NCBI GenBank assembly: GCA_944381175.1
Contig: CALWKD010000016.1
Location: forward strand, 1 to 36,782
Direction: 5' to 3'
DNA: 36,782 nt
Source of the DNA: an uncultured Clostridia bacterium
Lineage (GTDB): Bacteria; Bacillota; Clostridia; Christensenellales; UBA1242
In this document: in pieces, positions 1 through 7,911 of the stretch
How the letters are laid out: the number at the start of each line of letters is the position of its first letter
Numbering within the stretch: the first letter of the stretch is position 1
Notes under the pieces: model-generated
Seen by the model: the letters and a program-made list of their open reading frames with translations, nothing else
Databases searched by the model: none
Told to the model about the DNA's origin: nothing
Program-made: the position numbers and the translations under genes

Positions 1-13
1 TCTCTCCTTTTCT

Positions 14-388
14 TTAAAATGGCAACTCGTCGTCCTCTGGTCTTTCTACATAGTGCCATCTTTTGCAATTTTCTTTGTGAGAAACAAGTTCTAAATTTGA
101 GCGAGCATTGTTGTGTTTGTTTCTATCCAAATGGTCAATGGACAATCCCAGTTCCACAAGTGTGCCATTGTTTTGCGGTATTCTATTTCCATTACAATCG
201 CCAAAATATTCAACAACTTTAATATGTGTGAATATTCTAATCCTTTTTCCTTTCTCCCATAATTCCAGTCGTTCATACCCGCTAGAATTGATGCTAGGCT
301 TCAGATATTTATTTGATTTATGAGAAAAACAATTTCCATTTTCAAACAACTCATAGTCATTGTTTAACAAAACAGATTTCATACCCAC
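14..388 (-). CDS. HNH homing-type endonuclease
   Basis: This 124-residue protein resembles the small HNH nucleases of phages and introns (NUMOD4/HNH_3 type). The N-terminal half is a short beta-rich module with a conserved-looking Y-x-R-x-x-L-W segment. The C-terminal half carries the HNH signature: IDHLDRNKHNN followed by SNLELVSHKEN, giving the metal-binding and catalytic His-Asp-His/Asn pattern. Such enzymes nick or cut DNA and often spread as free-standing homing genes. It lies downstream of the ATPase gene on the same strand, separated by a 279-nt noncoding stretch. It may be a passenger gene of the prophage or lie just outside it. The start ATG has only a weak upstream AGGAG-like sequence. 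Confidence 0.8.
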   Translation of the reverse strand: MGMKSVLLNNDYELFENGNCFSHKSNKYLKPSINSSGYERLELWEKGKRIRIFTHIKVVEYFGDCNGNRIPQNNGTLVELGLSIDHLDRNKHNNARSNLELVSHKENCKRWHYVERPEDDELPF

Positions 389-667
389 TCCTTTTCAATT
401 GCATTTGCACAAATGCAATTTTTAACGCTCACTAACGTTCGCTTAATTTGATTTTTTATATCAAATTTTCGCATTCCACTTCGCTTAAATCAATTTATAA
501 ACAATCTGATTTTTAATTGGTATTTGTTTATATATGTTGTTGCTAAGGGCTTGTCCGTCTGTGTCTTGCGAAAATTTGAGAAATAATAAGCAATCTATTG
601 TCAGAAAAATCAACCATTTTAATATTGCATTTTAATCTCTACCTATCACATCCGTAATAGTCAGAGA
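389..667. other. Noncoding region with hairpins and short repeats
   Basis: No credible gene is seen here. At 397-420 there is an inverted repeat with 11-bp arms (AATTGCATTTG / CAAATGCAATT) and a 2-nt centre. Next, AATTTGAT and ATCAAATT (about 445-467) form an 8-bp stem. The 9-mer TTCGCTTAA occurs twice (438-446, 480-488). The 12-mer ATTGTCAGAAAA (597-608) recurs in the same orientation at 10489-10500, next to the integrase terminator. The stretch could hold terminators for the leftward operon, an origin or packaging signal, or an attachment site. None of these is proven. Confidence 0.5.
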
Positions 668-1954
668 TTAAAATTGCAATACTTCAGAGGACGATTTTTC
701 TGACTTACTAGGTTTATCTTCTTTTTTTCTCAAATTTTCGCTTTTCAACATACTCCTAGCCCTTTCAGTCGTCATATACAAACTCTCCCAAACTTCCAAA
801 TCAAGAGGTTTATCTTTTGCTTTATAAGCCTCCCGAAATGCTCGAGTTCGATATTTAATTTCATTTGCCCTAGGAATATAAACAACATCTTTTTCTTCCA
901 AAGATTGAACAGTTATAGACACACCATTTGAACTTTTTGTTTCCGTGTTTTCCTTTATCTTATACGTAAATCTAAAGAACCCACAGCAGTTTTTAAATTG
1001 ATTTAATTTCTGCATAAACTTTGAAAACACTTTCGCTTCTGAATAACTCATTTTTCTGATAAAATGAATTTTTAATTTATTATACAACCAGCAAAGAAAA
1101 CGTGGCTTTAACACCCATTTTTTGCCAGTATAAACACGGTTCTCAGACGCAACACGCTTACAATCAATATAAATATTGTTATAATCTTGCTCACAGCCAA
1201 CAATGCTCCACAAATTAAAATGTCGACAAAATTTAAAATTGTCCGTCATATCAGTCGCACCATTCTCATTTGACGAACGACCATAAAACATCTCAACTGT
1301 CGCAACCGTTCCAATTTCATCGACAACTGAACAAAGCCTATATGGCGCTCGTTTTTCTTGTTTCAAATATGCTCCATCAACATCGTATGCAAATCTCTTA
1401 AATCGCTTTGAATATGCTGGAATATTTGAGGACCAACAGGGAACTCCATCGTGTGTTGTGTAATAATTATAAGCATCTATAATCTCCTGCTCGTCCAAAG
1501 TCGGTTTATAATTTTTATCCTTCAATTTTGGAGCAATTAACCAATATTCAAATTGCAATTCTCGCCAATTATATTTTGCTTTTTCGTGATAGAGAAATTC
1601 TGCAGTCAATGTTTTACCAGTGCCAGGAGCACCAGAATAATTGTCATAATGATGCTCATTTTCAACTGTTTCTTCAATCTTCTTATTGCATTTCGCGACA
1701 TACCACCAAAACTTAATAAATTTAATTATGGACATCACAAAAAAGAAAATCACTGGCGACAAAAATAAATAATACCAAAAATTTTCATAATTTTTTGCTA
1801 TGGTCGGAGCAACAATCATTGCAGTTACCACCAACCAAAAACACCAAATTAACACAGGACGATAATATGCAACTCTTTCAATAAGAGGCAATTTGTATTC
1901 TTTTATCGGAGTCCCGATAATTTCTTTTGCTTTTCTTTTTTCTACAGTTTGCAT
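668..1954 (-). CDS. Membrane-anchored Zot/pI-like P-loop ATPase
   Basis: This 428-residue protein is the likely assembly or export motor of the element. Two membrane segments lie near residues 33-52 and 60-86. They are followed by a Walker A motif, GAPGTGKT (108-115), and a Walker B-like segment, RLCSVVDE (206-213). The motif spacing and the E-I-G that follows resemble the Zot domain of filamentous-phage protein I, which drives virion extrusion through the membrane. Classical pI/Zot proteins have the ATPase first and the membrane helix after it; here the order is reversed, as in VirD4-type coupling proteins. The C-terminus is Lys/Ser-rich and polar. The ATG is preceded by AAAAGGAG. A DNA-pumping or conjugative coupling role is the alternative. 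Confidence 0.7.
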   Translation of the reverse strand: MQTVEKRKAKEIIGTPIKEYKLPLIERVAYYRPVLIWCFWLVVTAMIVAPTIAKNYENFWYYLFLSPVIFFFVMSIIKFIKFWWYVAKCNKKIEETVENEHHYDNYSGAPGTGKTLTAEFLYHEKAKYNWRELQFEYWLIAPKLKDKNYKPTLDEQEIIDAYNYYTTHDGVPCWSSNIPAYSKRFKRFAYDVDGAYLKQEKRAPYRLCSVVDEIGTVATVEMFYGRSSNENGATDMTDNFKFCRHFNLWSIVGCEQDYNNIYIDCKRVASENRVYTGKKWVLKPRFLCWLYNKLKIHFIRKMSYSEAKVFSKFMQKLNQFKNCCGFFRFTYKIKENTETKSSNGVSITVQSLEEKDVVYIPRANEIKYRTRAFREAYKAKDKPLDLEVWESLYMTTERARSMLKSENLRKKEDKPSKSEKSSSEVLQF

Positions 1955-2019
1955 TTCTTCTCCTTTTAATTTGGTGTTATTTGAAGGTTTTTGTTATGTC
2001 TAGATTTAAACGCTATATT

Positions 2020-2241
2020 TTAAAGATTTGCACAAATTGCATTCGCAATTTCGAGCTCTGTCGATTGGTCCGTTTCTTGTTTCTCTTCGTCTACAGTTTC
2101 CACAACTTCTGTGTCATCTTTTTCATTCAGATGTTGAACAAGTTTAATGCCACCGAAAGTCAATCCACCGCCGACAACAAGACAAACTGCCCCAACGCAC
2201 AATGGTTTTAGCCAACCATTTTTCTTACTGCCTTTCTTCAA
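2020..2241 (-). CDS. Small single-pass membrane protein
   Basis: The gene encodes 73 residues. A Lys-rich N-terminus (MKKGSKKNGWLK) is followed by one glycine-rich hydrophobic helix (about residues 13-34) and then a very acidic tail (EKDDTEVVETVDEEKQE). The topology predicted by the positive-inside rule is N-in, C-out. The start is TTG, with a GGGGG ribosome binding site about nine bases upstream. It sits between the spike-like gene and the ATPase gene. A virion protein or an assembly partner of the ATPase is plausible, but charge order does not match a mature filamentous-phage major coat protein, which is acidic before the helix and basic after it. Confidence 0.6.
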   Translation of the reverse strand: MKKGSKKNGWLKPLCVGAVCLVVGGGLTFGGIKLVQHLNEKDDTEVVETVDEEKQETDQSTELEIANAICANL

Positions 2242-2278
2242 TAAACAATTCCCCCTTTTGTTAATATTTGCCTTACGG

Positions 2279-2354
2279 CTGGTGGTGGGTTTGTTTTAAG
2301 TCTTGTTTTTTATTGACTCAAATTGAGTCCCCACCAGTCTGACTCTATGCAGAC
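2279..2354. repeat. Nested and adjacent hairpins between spike and small membrane gene
   Basis: CTGGTGG (2279-2285) pairs with CCACCAG (2331-2337). Inside it, GACTCAA (2315-2321) pairs with TTGAGTC (2323-2329). A further stem GTCTG/CAGAC (2337-2341, 2350-2354) overlaps the 3' end of the spike gene. On the leftward (coding) strand the inner hairpin is followed by an A-rich tract and not by T's, so a standard terminator is unlikely. A packaging or replication hairpin of a filamentous phage, or a regulatory site, would fit. Confidence 0.5.
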
Positions 2355-3340
2355 ATTCCAATAGTCAACCAATAATATCCACCGCCATTTGAGAAACCAT
2401 TCCCACTGTTTGTCCTATTTGTCAAATAACCACCGAAACTTGAATTTGTCACTCTATCACTATCAACCCTCGCAACCCAAACAGTGTTGGTGTCGTTTGG
2501 AAGTACAGCCGTAAGCATAATTAAATAATTTGTCGAGGTGTAATCTTCAAGCAAATTTTGTTCTATCACACCTTTACTTGAACAACTATTTCTTCCCCAC
2601 TGAATTAAAAGGCCATTTCCGAACTCAACCAAATTGCTTCCATTTTCTTCTGTTGCAATCACAATTCTCTTGATTGCGTTAAGTTTTAATGCATCAATTG
2701 AAGAGTTTATATTGCTGATTTGTGTCACTACATTTTCCATCTCATTGTGTAGCGTCTCAACATCTAATTCCAAATCATCAAGGCTTTCCGAAAGGCTTTC
2801 TACTTTCGTTTCATTTGTCTGAATTTGAGAGTTAAGCGTTTGGATGCTTGACTTAATATCATTAACCTCTGATTGAACACTTTCAATCTCTATTTGTTGT
2901 GCCTGAATCTCTGCCTTAACCTCTTCTATCTCTTCAGCGTTCGTTTCAATATCTTTCTCAAGTTCTGTGAGTTTATTGTTTAATGTTGTATTGTCCGCAA
3001 CAAGAGATTGGATTTGCTGATTTTTCTCTTCAAGAATATTTGTTAATTGTGTCAGTTGGTTGGTCGATGATGCAAGGTCCTGTTTGGCTGTGCTCAACTC
3101 CGCTGTTACTTTAATTATTGAATTTTCCTTATCTTCAAGCATGAGTGCCATTGAAGTAACATTCTCGTTAAGTTCAATCACCTGTTCTTGAAGTTGAGAT
3201 ATCGCATCTTCAGTGCTTGCTTCAACATTCTCCTCTCTAGGCTCTAAAAAGTAAATGGCAAGAAGGATAATACCAACCACTAGGCACAGGAACATTGCGG
3301 TTATGAGGAAGCTTGAAAATTTACTTTTTTTCACTGCCAT
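2345..3340 (-). CDS. Membrane-anchored coiled-coil spike with tail-fibre-tip-like domain
   Basis: The protein has 331 residues from the ATG that follows GAGGTGGAA; an upstream GTG would add two codons. A short basic N-terminus leads into one membrane helix (about 11-32). Next comes a long heptad-rich coiled coil (about 40-220, dominated by E, Q, I, L, S and T). The globular C-terminal domain (about 224-331) contains GNGLLIQWG near its start and ends GGGYYWLTIGMSA. The IQWG start and the W-x-x-IG ending are typical of C-terminal tip domains of phage tail fibres (gp53-like). The layout is therefore anchor, stalk, tip. In a tailless phage this would be the host-binding protein, functionally like pIII. 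The tip assignment rests on motif recognition only. Confidence 0.7.
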   Translation of the reverse strand: MAVKKSKFSSFLITAMFLCLVVGIILLAIYFLEPREENVEASTEDAISQLQEQVIELNENVTSMALMLEDKENSIIKVTAELSTAKQDLASSTNQLTQLTNILEEKNQQIQSLVADNTTLNNKLTELEKDIETNAEEIEEVKAEIQAQQIEIESVQSEVNDIKSSIQTLNSQIQTNETKVESLSESLDDLELDVETLHNEMENVVTQISNINSSIDALKLNAIKRIVIATEENGSNLVEFGNGLLIQWGRNSCSSKGVIEQNLLEDYTSTNYLIMLTAVLPNDTNTVWVARVDSDRVTNSSFGGYLTNRTNSGNGFSNGGGYYWLTIGMSA

Positions 3341-3351
3341 TTCCACCTCTC

Positions 3352-4707
3352 TTAATTTTCGCTGACAAACAAATCATAGTCATCAGATGAAATCAATACT
3401 CCCACAAAATTATCAAAATAAGACCCATCTAATTTTGCCGAAAATGAAAGTTTAATCTCGTCAACAATTCCAGTGCTTTCAGCGTAAGCGTAAACACCTA
3501 TACTATCATAATTGCTTCTGAAATAGAATAAAACACCGTCTTCGACTTCAAAGCAATATGTGCCGTAAAAAGTTCCAGTCATTCCCAAATTTGTAAGTTC
3601 GGAAAAACTTTTATCAACTTCACCGTAGGACAATTTGAAATTTTTTAAATAAATGGCATCAAAATTACATTGATAAGGGACATCCTCAACAGAGAGGGCT
3701 CTAAATGCTGTTGTTGATGGCACATATATCTTTTCAAAATTGTAGAGAGTCTCCACTGAAATCGAATAGCCATACACACTTTTCCAAGAGTCGTCTACTC
3801 TAGTGGAAATAAGAGCCGTCTCCGTCAATTCTGTAATAAGCTGAGACAAGTCAATTTCTGTTAACACATTGTTCAATCTCGCTTTGATTGTAGTCTCCAA
3901 ATTGCTATCGTTCATAAGTTCTGAATTTAAATTCAAGACTTCTCCTACCGTAAATCTAGAGCCAACTCTGACATATTTCATATCTTCATCATTAAACTTA
4001 AGCCCAACGGTAACACACTCACTTGTTTCTGCATACAGAGTTAAATCAGATGTTGGCACATATGTTGCATCAACAGCTGTTCCTTCCTCAGTCTCCCAAC
4101 CGTAAAACCAAGAATAATAAGTGTTTTCAATTGTTGGAAGAATTTCGAGCGATGCTCCTGGGTTTACAAAATTTGTGTAAACAACATCATCACCGTTAAC
4201 ATACTCGATTTTATAAAGTTCGGTTTCTTCCAAAAGAGCTGTAAGTCTTGCAATCTCATTATTCAAAGTTAATTTTTCGCTCTCAAGTGTAGCAATTTGT
4301 GACTCGAAAGCATCTATTTGTTCGTTGCAATCTTCAATATTTTGAGTTAACAATGCGAGTTGCTCTTGATAATCTTCATTACTTGAAGACAAATTCTCGA
4401 CCTGTTCTAAATAATTGTCTCTTTCTGCCTTGCAAGAATTAAGCTCAATAGTGAGTTGATTGTTTTTGCTTTCAGCCGCTGCAAGATTTTTTTGGTATTC
4501 AAGCATAAGAACTCTATATGACTCACCTTGCTGGACTCCAGATTGATACCTTTCTTCACCATAGTCCAAAAGTTCTTGATAAGTGAACACTTCCGTTTTA
4601 GATGTTAGTTTGTCCCAATTTATACCAAGCCAAGTGACACCAAAGGCAACCCCTGCCACAATTATTACAACCGCCACCCATAAGATTATTTTTTTAGGTT
4701 TTGACAT
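3352..4707 (-). CDS. Membrane-anchored coiled-coil protein with InlB-like repeat
   Basis: This 451-residue protein starts at an ATG behind AAAAGGAG. One N-terminal helix (about 8-29) is followed by a coiled coil (about 65-165). A segment near 168-235 looks like a Listeria-Bacteroides (InlB B / Flg_new) repeat: it runs from YKIEYVNGDDVVYTNFVNPG through a Y-x-x-x-W-x-x-x-W-E core to the ending DLTLYAE. The remaining 215 or so residues are beta-rich and unrecognised. InlB-type repeats occur in surface adhesins of Gram-positive bacteria. The gene lies 11 nt upstream of the spike gene in the same operon. It is probably a second large extracytoplasmic virion or adhesion component. Confidence 0.65.
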   Translation of the reverse strand: MSKPKKIILWVAVVIIVAGVAFGVTWLGINWDKLTSKTEVFTYQELLDYGEERYQSGVQQGESYRVLMLEYQKNLAAAESKNNQLTIELNSCKAERDNYLEQVENLSSSNEDYQEQLALLTQNIEDCNEQIDAFESQIATLESEKLTLNNEIARLTALLEETELYKIEYVNGDDVVYTNFVNPGASLEILPTIENTYYSWFYGWETEEGTAVDATYVPTSDLTLYAETSECVTVGLKFNDEDMKYVRVGSRFTVGEVLNLNSELMNDSNLETTIKARLNNVLTEIDLSQLITELTETALISTRVDDSWKSVYGYSISVETLYNFEKIYVPSTTAFRALSVEDVPYQCNFDAIYLKNFKLSYGEVDKSFSELTNLGMTGTFYGTYCFEVEDGVLFYFRSNYDSIGVYAYAESTGIVDEIKLSFSAKLDGSYFDNFVGVLISSDDYDLFVSEN

Positions 4708-4719
4708 ATTTTTCTCCTT

Positions 4720-5349
4720 TTAAACAGTGTAAACTGTATTTATTATTCGGATATTGAACCCATTTAGGTTTGTGTATTCACGCACCATTCCGATGTTATC
4801 TTGTGTAGCATTGCAAGTGACTGTCACCGTTATACTTGAAGATTGGAAAACAATTTGAATGTTGAAAGTTATCTCCGCAGACACTTCTCCGTCTATGTCT
4901 TTAAATATTTTCTCGTAGGTCGCAACAAGCCTTCCATTTGCAGAATTACAATATGATGCTGGCGTGTCGTTCACAATGACTGAATATTTCTTTTCCGCGC
5001 CCTCAAATTTCGCCGAGGTCTGATATGTCTCTTCGTAAGAATATCCGTCATCTTCTGCATACCACACAATATTTTTTAGGTCATATTCCAAATAATTAAA
5101 ATCTTTGTATGGCTCATATATCACTGGCTCGCCGTTCACAACACTTGTTGTGTTTTGGTAACTTATATATGTCGTAATTGAGTAAACCCCAGTAAAAATC
5201 CATGCAACTGCAAAAATCGTGTAAACCAACGGTTTAAGGTGCGGAGATTTTATCATTGCAATCACAAGAAGTGCGACGACCAGAATTACCACAGCAGTAA
5301 TCACAGTGTCTGCTATCCCATCGAAAAGAAACAATAACATGTTCGTCAT
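4720..5349 (-). CDS. Membrane protein with extracytoplasmic beta-rich domain
   Basis: The protein has 209 residues. The chosen ATG (MTNMLLF) overlaps the stop of the upstream gene as ATGA and follows an AAAGGGGG ribosome binding site; a longer reading frame would overlap that gene by 55 nt. Two hydrophobic helices lie at about 8-32 and 40-60, and the remaining 145 residues are polar, aromatic-rich and beta-like with many Tyr residues. The function is not recognised. Its tight coupling to the neighbouring membrane proteins suggests a shared complex in the envelope or virion. Confidence 0.6.
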   Translation of the reverse strand: MTNMLLFLFDGIADTVITAVVILVVALLVIAMIKSPHLKPLVYTIFAVAWIFTGVYSITTYISYQNTTSVVNGEPVIYEPYKDFNYLEYDLKNIVWYAEDDGYSYEETYQTSAKFEGAEKKYSVIVNDTPASYCNSANGRLVATYEKIFKDIDGEVSAEITFNIQIVFQSSSITVTVTCNATQDNIGMVREYTNLNGFNIRIINTVYTV

Positions 5350-6554
5350 ACTACAATCCCCCTTTGCGAAATGTTTACATTTGATGTAGTCAAGTCCCAA
5401 GTGTTTTGTGGCACACTGAATGTGACCAAATTATCTGAGGAAATATTTATTTTATAGACTGCCAGTTCTCCAAACGGCTCATCTGAAAATCCGACAACTT
5501 TTACTTCTCCAAAATCTTCCAAGTTGATATCAACTTTAATCACCAAATCCTCAAAATCTGAAAGATATAAGATGCAAGAAGATTTCAATTTGATGTAATA
5601 TTGAGAATTTTGATAAGGCTCGAAACTGAAATCGCTTGCAGTGACGGTGTAAACCGTTTTATCTTGCCAATACTGAAGTGAAGAGTCCGAGCCATCTGCT
5701 TCCCAGTTTGTGTCTCCCTTGTAAGACTTGAAAAGTGATTGTTGTGCTGAAACCATGTCTCTGTCATATTTCGTGACTTTAACTGCAATAAAAGTCAATT
5801 CTTCCAAAATATCTTCGTCTACTCCGACATTCTCTTCTCCAAATTTTCCAGTTTCTTCGTTATACATTGCAACTTTGAAGAATTTTGACATGTCAAAGTA
5901 TGTGATTGTTGTTCCCTCTTCGAAAGTTAAAGCGGAGTTAAAATTAGAGTAAATCAGATATATCGGGTCATAACTCATGGTGTGTTTTTTCCAAAGAATT
6001 TTGTCGTACTGAACATCTCCTATTGCTACCAACTTGCAAAGTTTCCCACCTATGTCATAAACCCAACTATTTTGGTCTGCCAAAGATGCCCCATTTGGCG
6101 AAGTGTATCCATAATCAATTCCGTCTGGCGTTGAATAAAAGGTACAATTTCTTGCCTCATACCAATGTCTTGTCGTCCCTCTAAAAAGCCCACCTTTTCT
6201 CTCTTCAGAAAAATTTTTACTTCGATTTTGTGAGTAAAATTGTATTCCAGTTGAAAACATATATTTCGAGTCATAAGTTCCATCTTCGTTTTGTTCTGGA
6301 AGACTTGTATCAACATAATAATTCCACTTCCATTCAACCACATTGTCATATATCTGAACTTCCATGAAAAACCTCTGTTCGTCACCGCTGTATGTAGCAT
6401 CGTTAATGAAAGAAGTTTCAAGTGCTGAGACATTCGGTTGTAAAACCATTTTGTAATATACCCACCAGCAATTAAACCCTAATACAACTAGAAAGATTGG
6501 AAAATACAACCACACAATCCAATCGATTATTTTATTTGAATTTGTTTTCGCCAT
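5346..6554 (-). CDS. Large single-pass envelope protein of the prophage
   Basis: This 402-residue protein starts at the ATG of MAKTNSNK, which follows GGAGGTTGAT; that GGAGG lies within the last codons of the upstream gene, giving translational coupling. A single membrane helix spans about residues 12-35 (VWLYFPIFLVVLGFNCWWVYY). The rest is a soluble, Trp/Tyr-rich, beta-like extracytoplasmic region with no Cys-rich cluster and no recognisable fold. It has the same topology as its neighbours (N-in, C-out). A role as a virion minor coat or adsorption-complex protein is inferred from context only. Confidence 0.6.
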   Translation of the reverse strand: MAKTNSNKIIDWIVWLYFPIFLVVLGFNCWWVYYKMVLQPNVSALETSFINDATYSGDEQRFFMEVQIYDNVVEWKWNYYVDTSLPEQNEDGTYDSKYMFSTGIQFYSQNRSKNFSEERKGGLFRGTTRHWYEARNCTFYSTPDGIDYGYTSPNGASLADQNSWVYDIGGKLCKLVAIGDVQYDKILWKKHTMSYDPIYLIYSNFNSALTFEEGTTITYFDMSKFFKVAMYNEETGKFGEENVGVDEDILEELTFIAVKVTKYDRDMVSAQQSLFKSYKGDTNWEADGSDSSLQYWQDKTVYTVTASDFSFEPYQNSQYYIKLKSSCILYLSDFEDLVIKVDINLEDFGEVKVVGFSDEPFGELAVYKINISSDNLVTFSVPQNTWDLTTSNVNISQRGIVV

Positions 6555-6555
6555 A

Positions 6556-6753
6556 TCAACCTCCAAAAAGACCTAAAATTCCAAAGAAGTCTAACACATT
6601 TCCAAGCCATCTAAACGCAATCCGTATCCAGCCAAACAATGTCTCTAGTCCGCCGAAGATGTAACTGCACAAGAACAAGACTATTGAGCCAAAGAATATT
6701 GTTGCGATTATAATTGCCAGCGCTATCAGAGTCCACTTTATCCATTTTTTCAA
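6556..6753 (-). CDS. Very hydrophobic 65-residue protein, candidate coat protein
   Basis: The N-terminus MKKWIKW is basic. It is followed by a strong helix (about 8-34) and an amphipathic or hydrophobic C-terminal half ending in FGILGLFGG. The start overlaps the stop of the upstream HTH gene (ATGA). The size and membrane insertion fit a filamentous-phage major coat protein or the small hydrophobic virion proteins (pVII/pIX type). No signal-peptidase site is obvious and the acidic N-terminal region of a classical coat is missing, so a holin-like or assembly protein remains possible. Confidence 0.55.
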   Translation of the reverse strand: MKKWIKWTLIALAIIIATIFFGSIVLFLCSYIFGGLETLFGWIRIAFRWLGNVLDFFGILGLFGG

Positions 6754-7481
6754 CTTTCTTTTTCTCCTTTATTTAATCCATAAAATTTTGAACACCATTT
6801 TTTGTAATCCTCTCTTGCTTGTAAGTAAGCCGGATTTTGTCTGAAGAGTTCGTAGTCACCTTTGTACTCTTGAGCAATCGATGCCAAAATATAAAGGTTT
6901 AAGTTGTTTATCATTGCATAATTGTTCATTATTCGTCCAGCCATTGTGTAGATGTAGTCAATGGTGAAATGCTCAATTACAAACTGGAAAAACTCTTGAT
7001 TTAGGATTATTCCGCAACTCATTTTGAGATTGTAATACTGCTCTTGGAAAATGCTGTTTGCAAAAACATTACATACCAATCTCACTTTCGATGCCATTTT
7101 ATTATTCAGTCGTGTAGCAGAAATCTTTTCGTCAAAATATGTGAAAGCATCAATGGAGTTCTCAATCACTTTTCCTTCTTTCGTCTTGAAAACAACTCGC
7201 ATCTCCATTCCATTTTCAAAATGGTTGTTTATGTTTGGCGTGTACTGTGTAATCTTTTTCCCGAACTGATTTGTGACTTCCTCGATATATCCTAAGTTTT
7301 TTAGTTCCGTTCTCCAGTTCCTCACCGTTCTCGTGTTTGTTTTGAACAGTGTAGCAAAGTATTTGTCGTCTACCTCGCAATCAACAGGAGTTCCGAAATA
7401 CTTATAAACTTCAAGCAAATAGAGCCTTGCCATAGGTGTTAGCCTATTATCATACACAAAATTTTGTTGCCTTGCTTCCAC
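6750..7481 (-). CDS. Winged-helix replication-initiator-like protein
   Basis: The protein has 243 residues. The start is GTG, with GAGGTGAAAG immediately upstream. Residues about 14-75 form a helix-turn-helix of the HTH_36 type (LTPMARLYLLEVYKYF, then TNTRTVRNWRTELKNLGYIEEV), common in plasmid and phage replication proteins. The rest is helical, without rolling-circle nuclease motifs (no HUH, no catalytic Tyr context) and without a Walker A. It is likely to bind the element's origin and recruit host replication factors; a regulatory role is also possible. It heads the structural part of the leftward operon. Confidence 0.6.
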   Translation of the reverse strand: MEARQQNFVYDNRLTPMARLYLLEVYKYFGTPVDCEVDDKYFATLFKTNTRTVRNWRTELKNLGYIEEVTNQFGKKITQYTPNINNHFENGMEMRVVFKTKEGKVIENSIDAFTYFDEKISATRLNNKMASKVRLVCNVFANSIFQEQYYNLKMSCGIILNQEFFQFVIEHFTIDYIYTMAGRIMNNYAMINNLNLYILASIAQEYKGDYELFRQNPAYLQAREDYKKWCSKFYGLNKGEKES

Positions 7482-7496
7482 CTTTCACCTCGACTT

Positions 7497-7703
7497 TTAC
7501 GCAATTTTTTTCAATATGTCTCCAGTAGCACAATCAATTTTCAAGCACTTAGTTTTGTATCGCCGTTTTAAGTCTGCACACAATCTCAATGCTTGGTCTT
7601 TGTTTAGTGTTTCGATTTGCCCTTTAAACTTCACACCGTCCCACTCAACCCAGTACGAATACGCAGAATAACCTTTAAAAACCGACTTCCTCTTTTTCTC
7701 CAT
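7497..7703 (-). CDS. Small basic protein, unknown function
   Basis: The gene encodes 68 residues, rich in Lys/Arg, beginning MEKKRKSVFKGYSAYSYWVEWDG and ending in an ATGDILKKIA-like tail. The predicted fold is a short beta-alpha-beta unit. An AGGAGAAGA ribosome binding site precedes the ATG. The basic charge and early position in the operon suggest a nucleic-acid-binding protein (a possible single-strand-binding role, as pV has in filamentous phages), but no family was recognised. Confidence 0.6.
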   Translation of the reverse strand: MEKKRKSVFKGYSAYSYWVEWDGVKFKGQIETLNKDQALRLCADLKRRYKTKCLKIDCATGDILKKIA

Positions 7704-7712
7704 CTTCTTCTC

Positions 7713-7892
7713 CTACCTAAGTTTAATTTCTATTTTTGCCGTAAACGCGTCTATCGAAATCTTTTCAATTTCTGACTCTAATAGGTCATTGAATGTAAAA
7801 CTTCTTTTGTCACAAATCAAAGTATCTCCAGTTGCATCTTTGAACACAACTTTTTTTGTGTCTAAAAATTGAACTAAATTTTTAACTTTCAT
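7713..7892 (-). CDS. Small 59-residue protein, unknown function
   Basis: This short open frame reads MKVKNLVQFLDTKKVVFKD at its start and ends in AKIEIKLR. It is preceded by GAGGGGAAAAG at a proper distance from the ATG. It lies between two small genes of the same operon with only 9 and 19 nt spacing, which supports it as a real gene. Mixed beta-strand composition; no family recognised. Confidence 0.6.
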   Translation of the reverse strand: MKVKNLVQFLDTKKVVFKDATGDTLICDKRSFTFNDLLESEIEKISIDAFTAKIEIKLR

Positions 7893-7911
7893 TTTCTTTT
7901 CCCCTCTTTTA

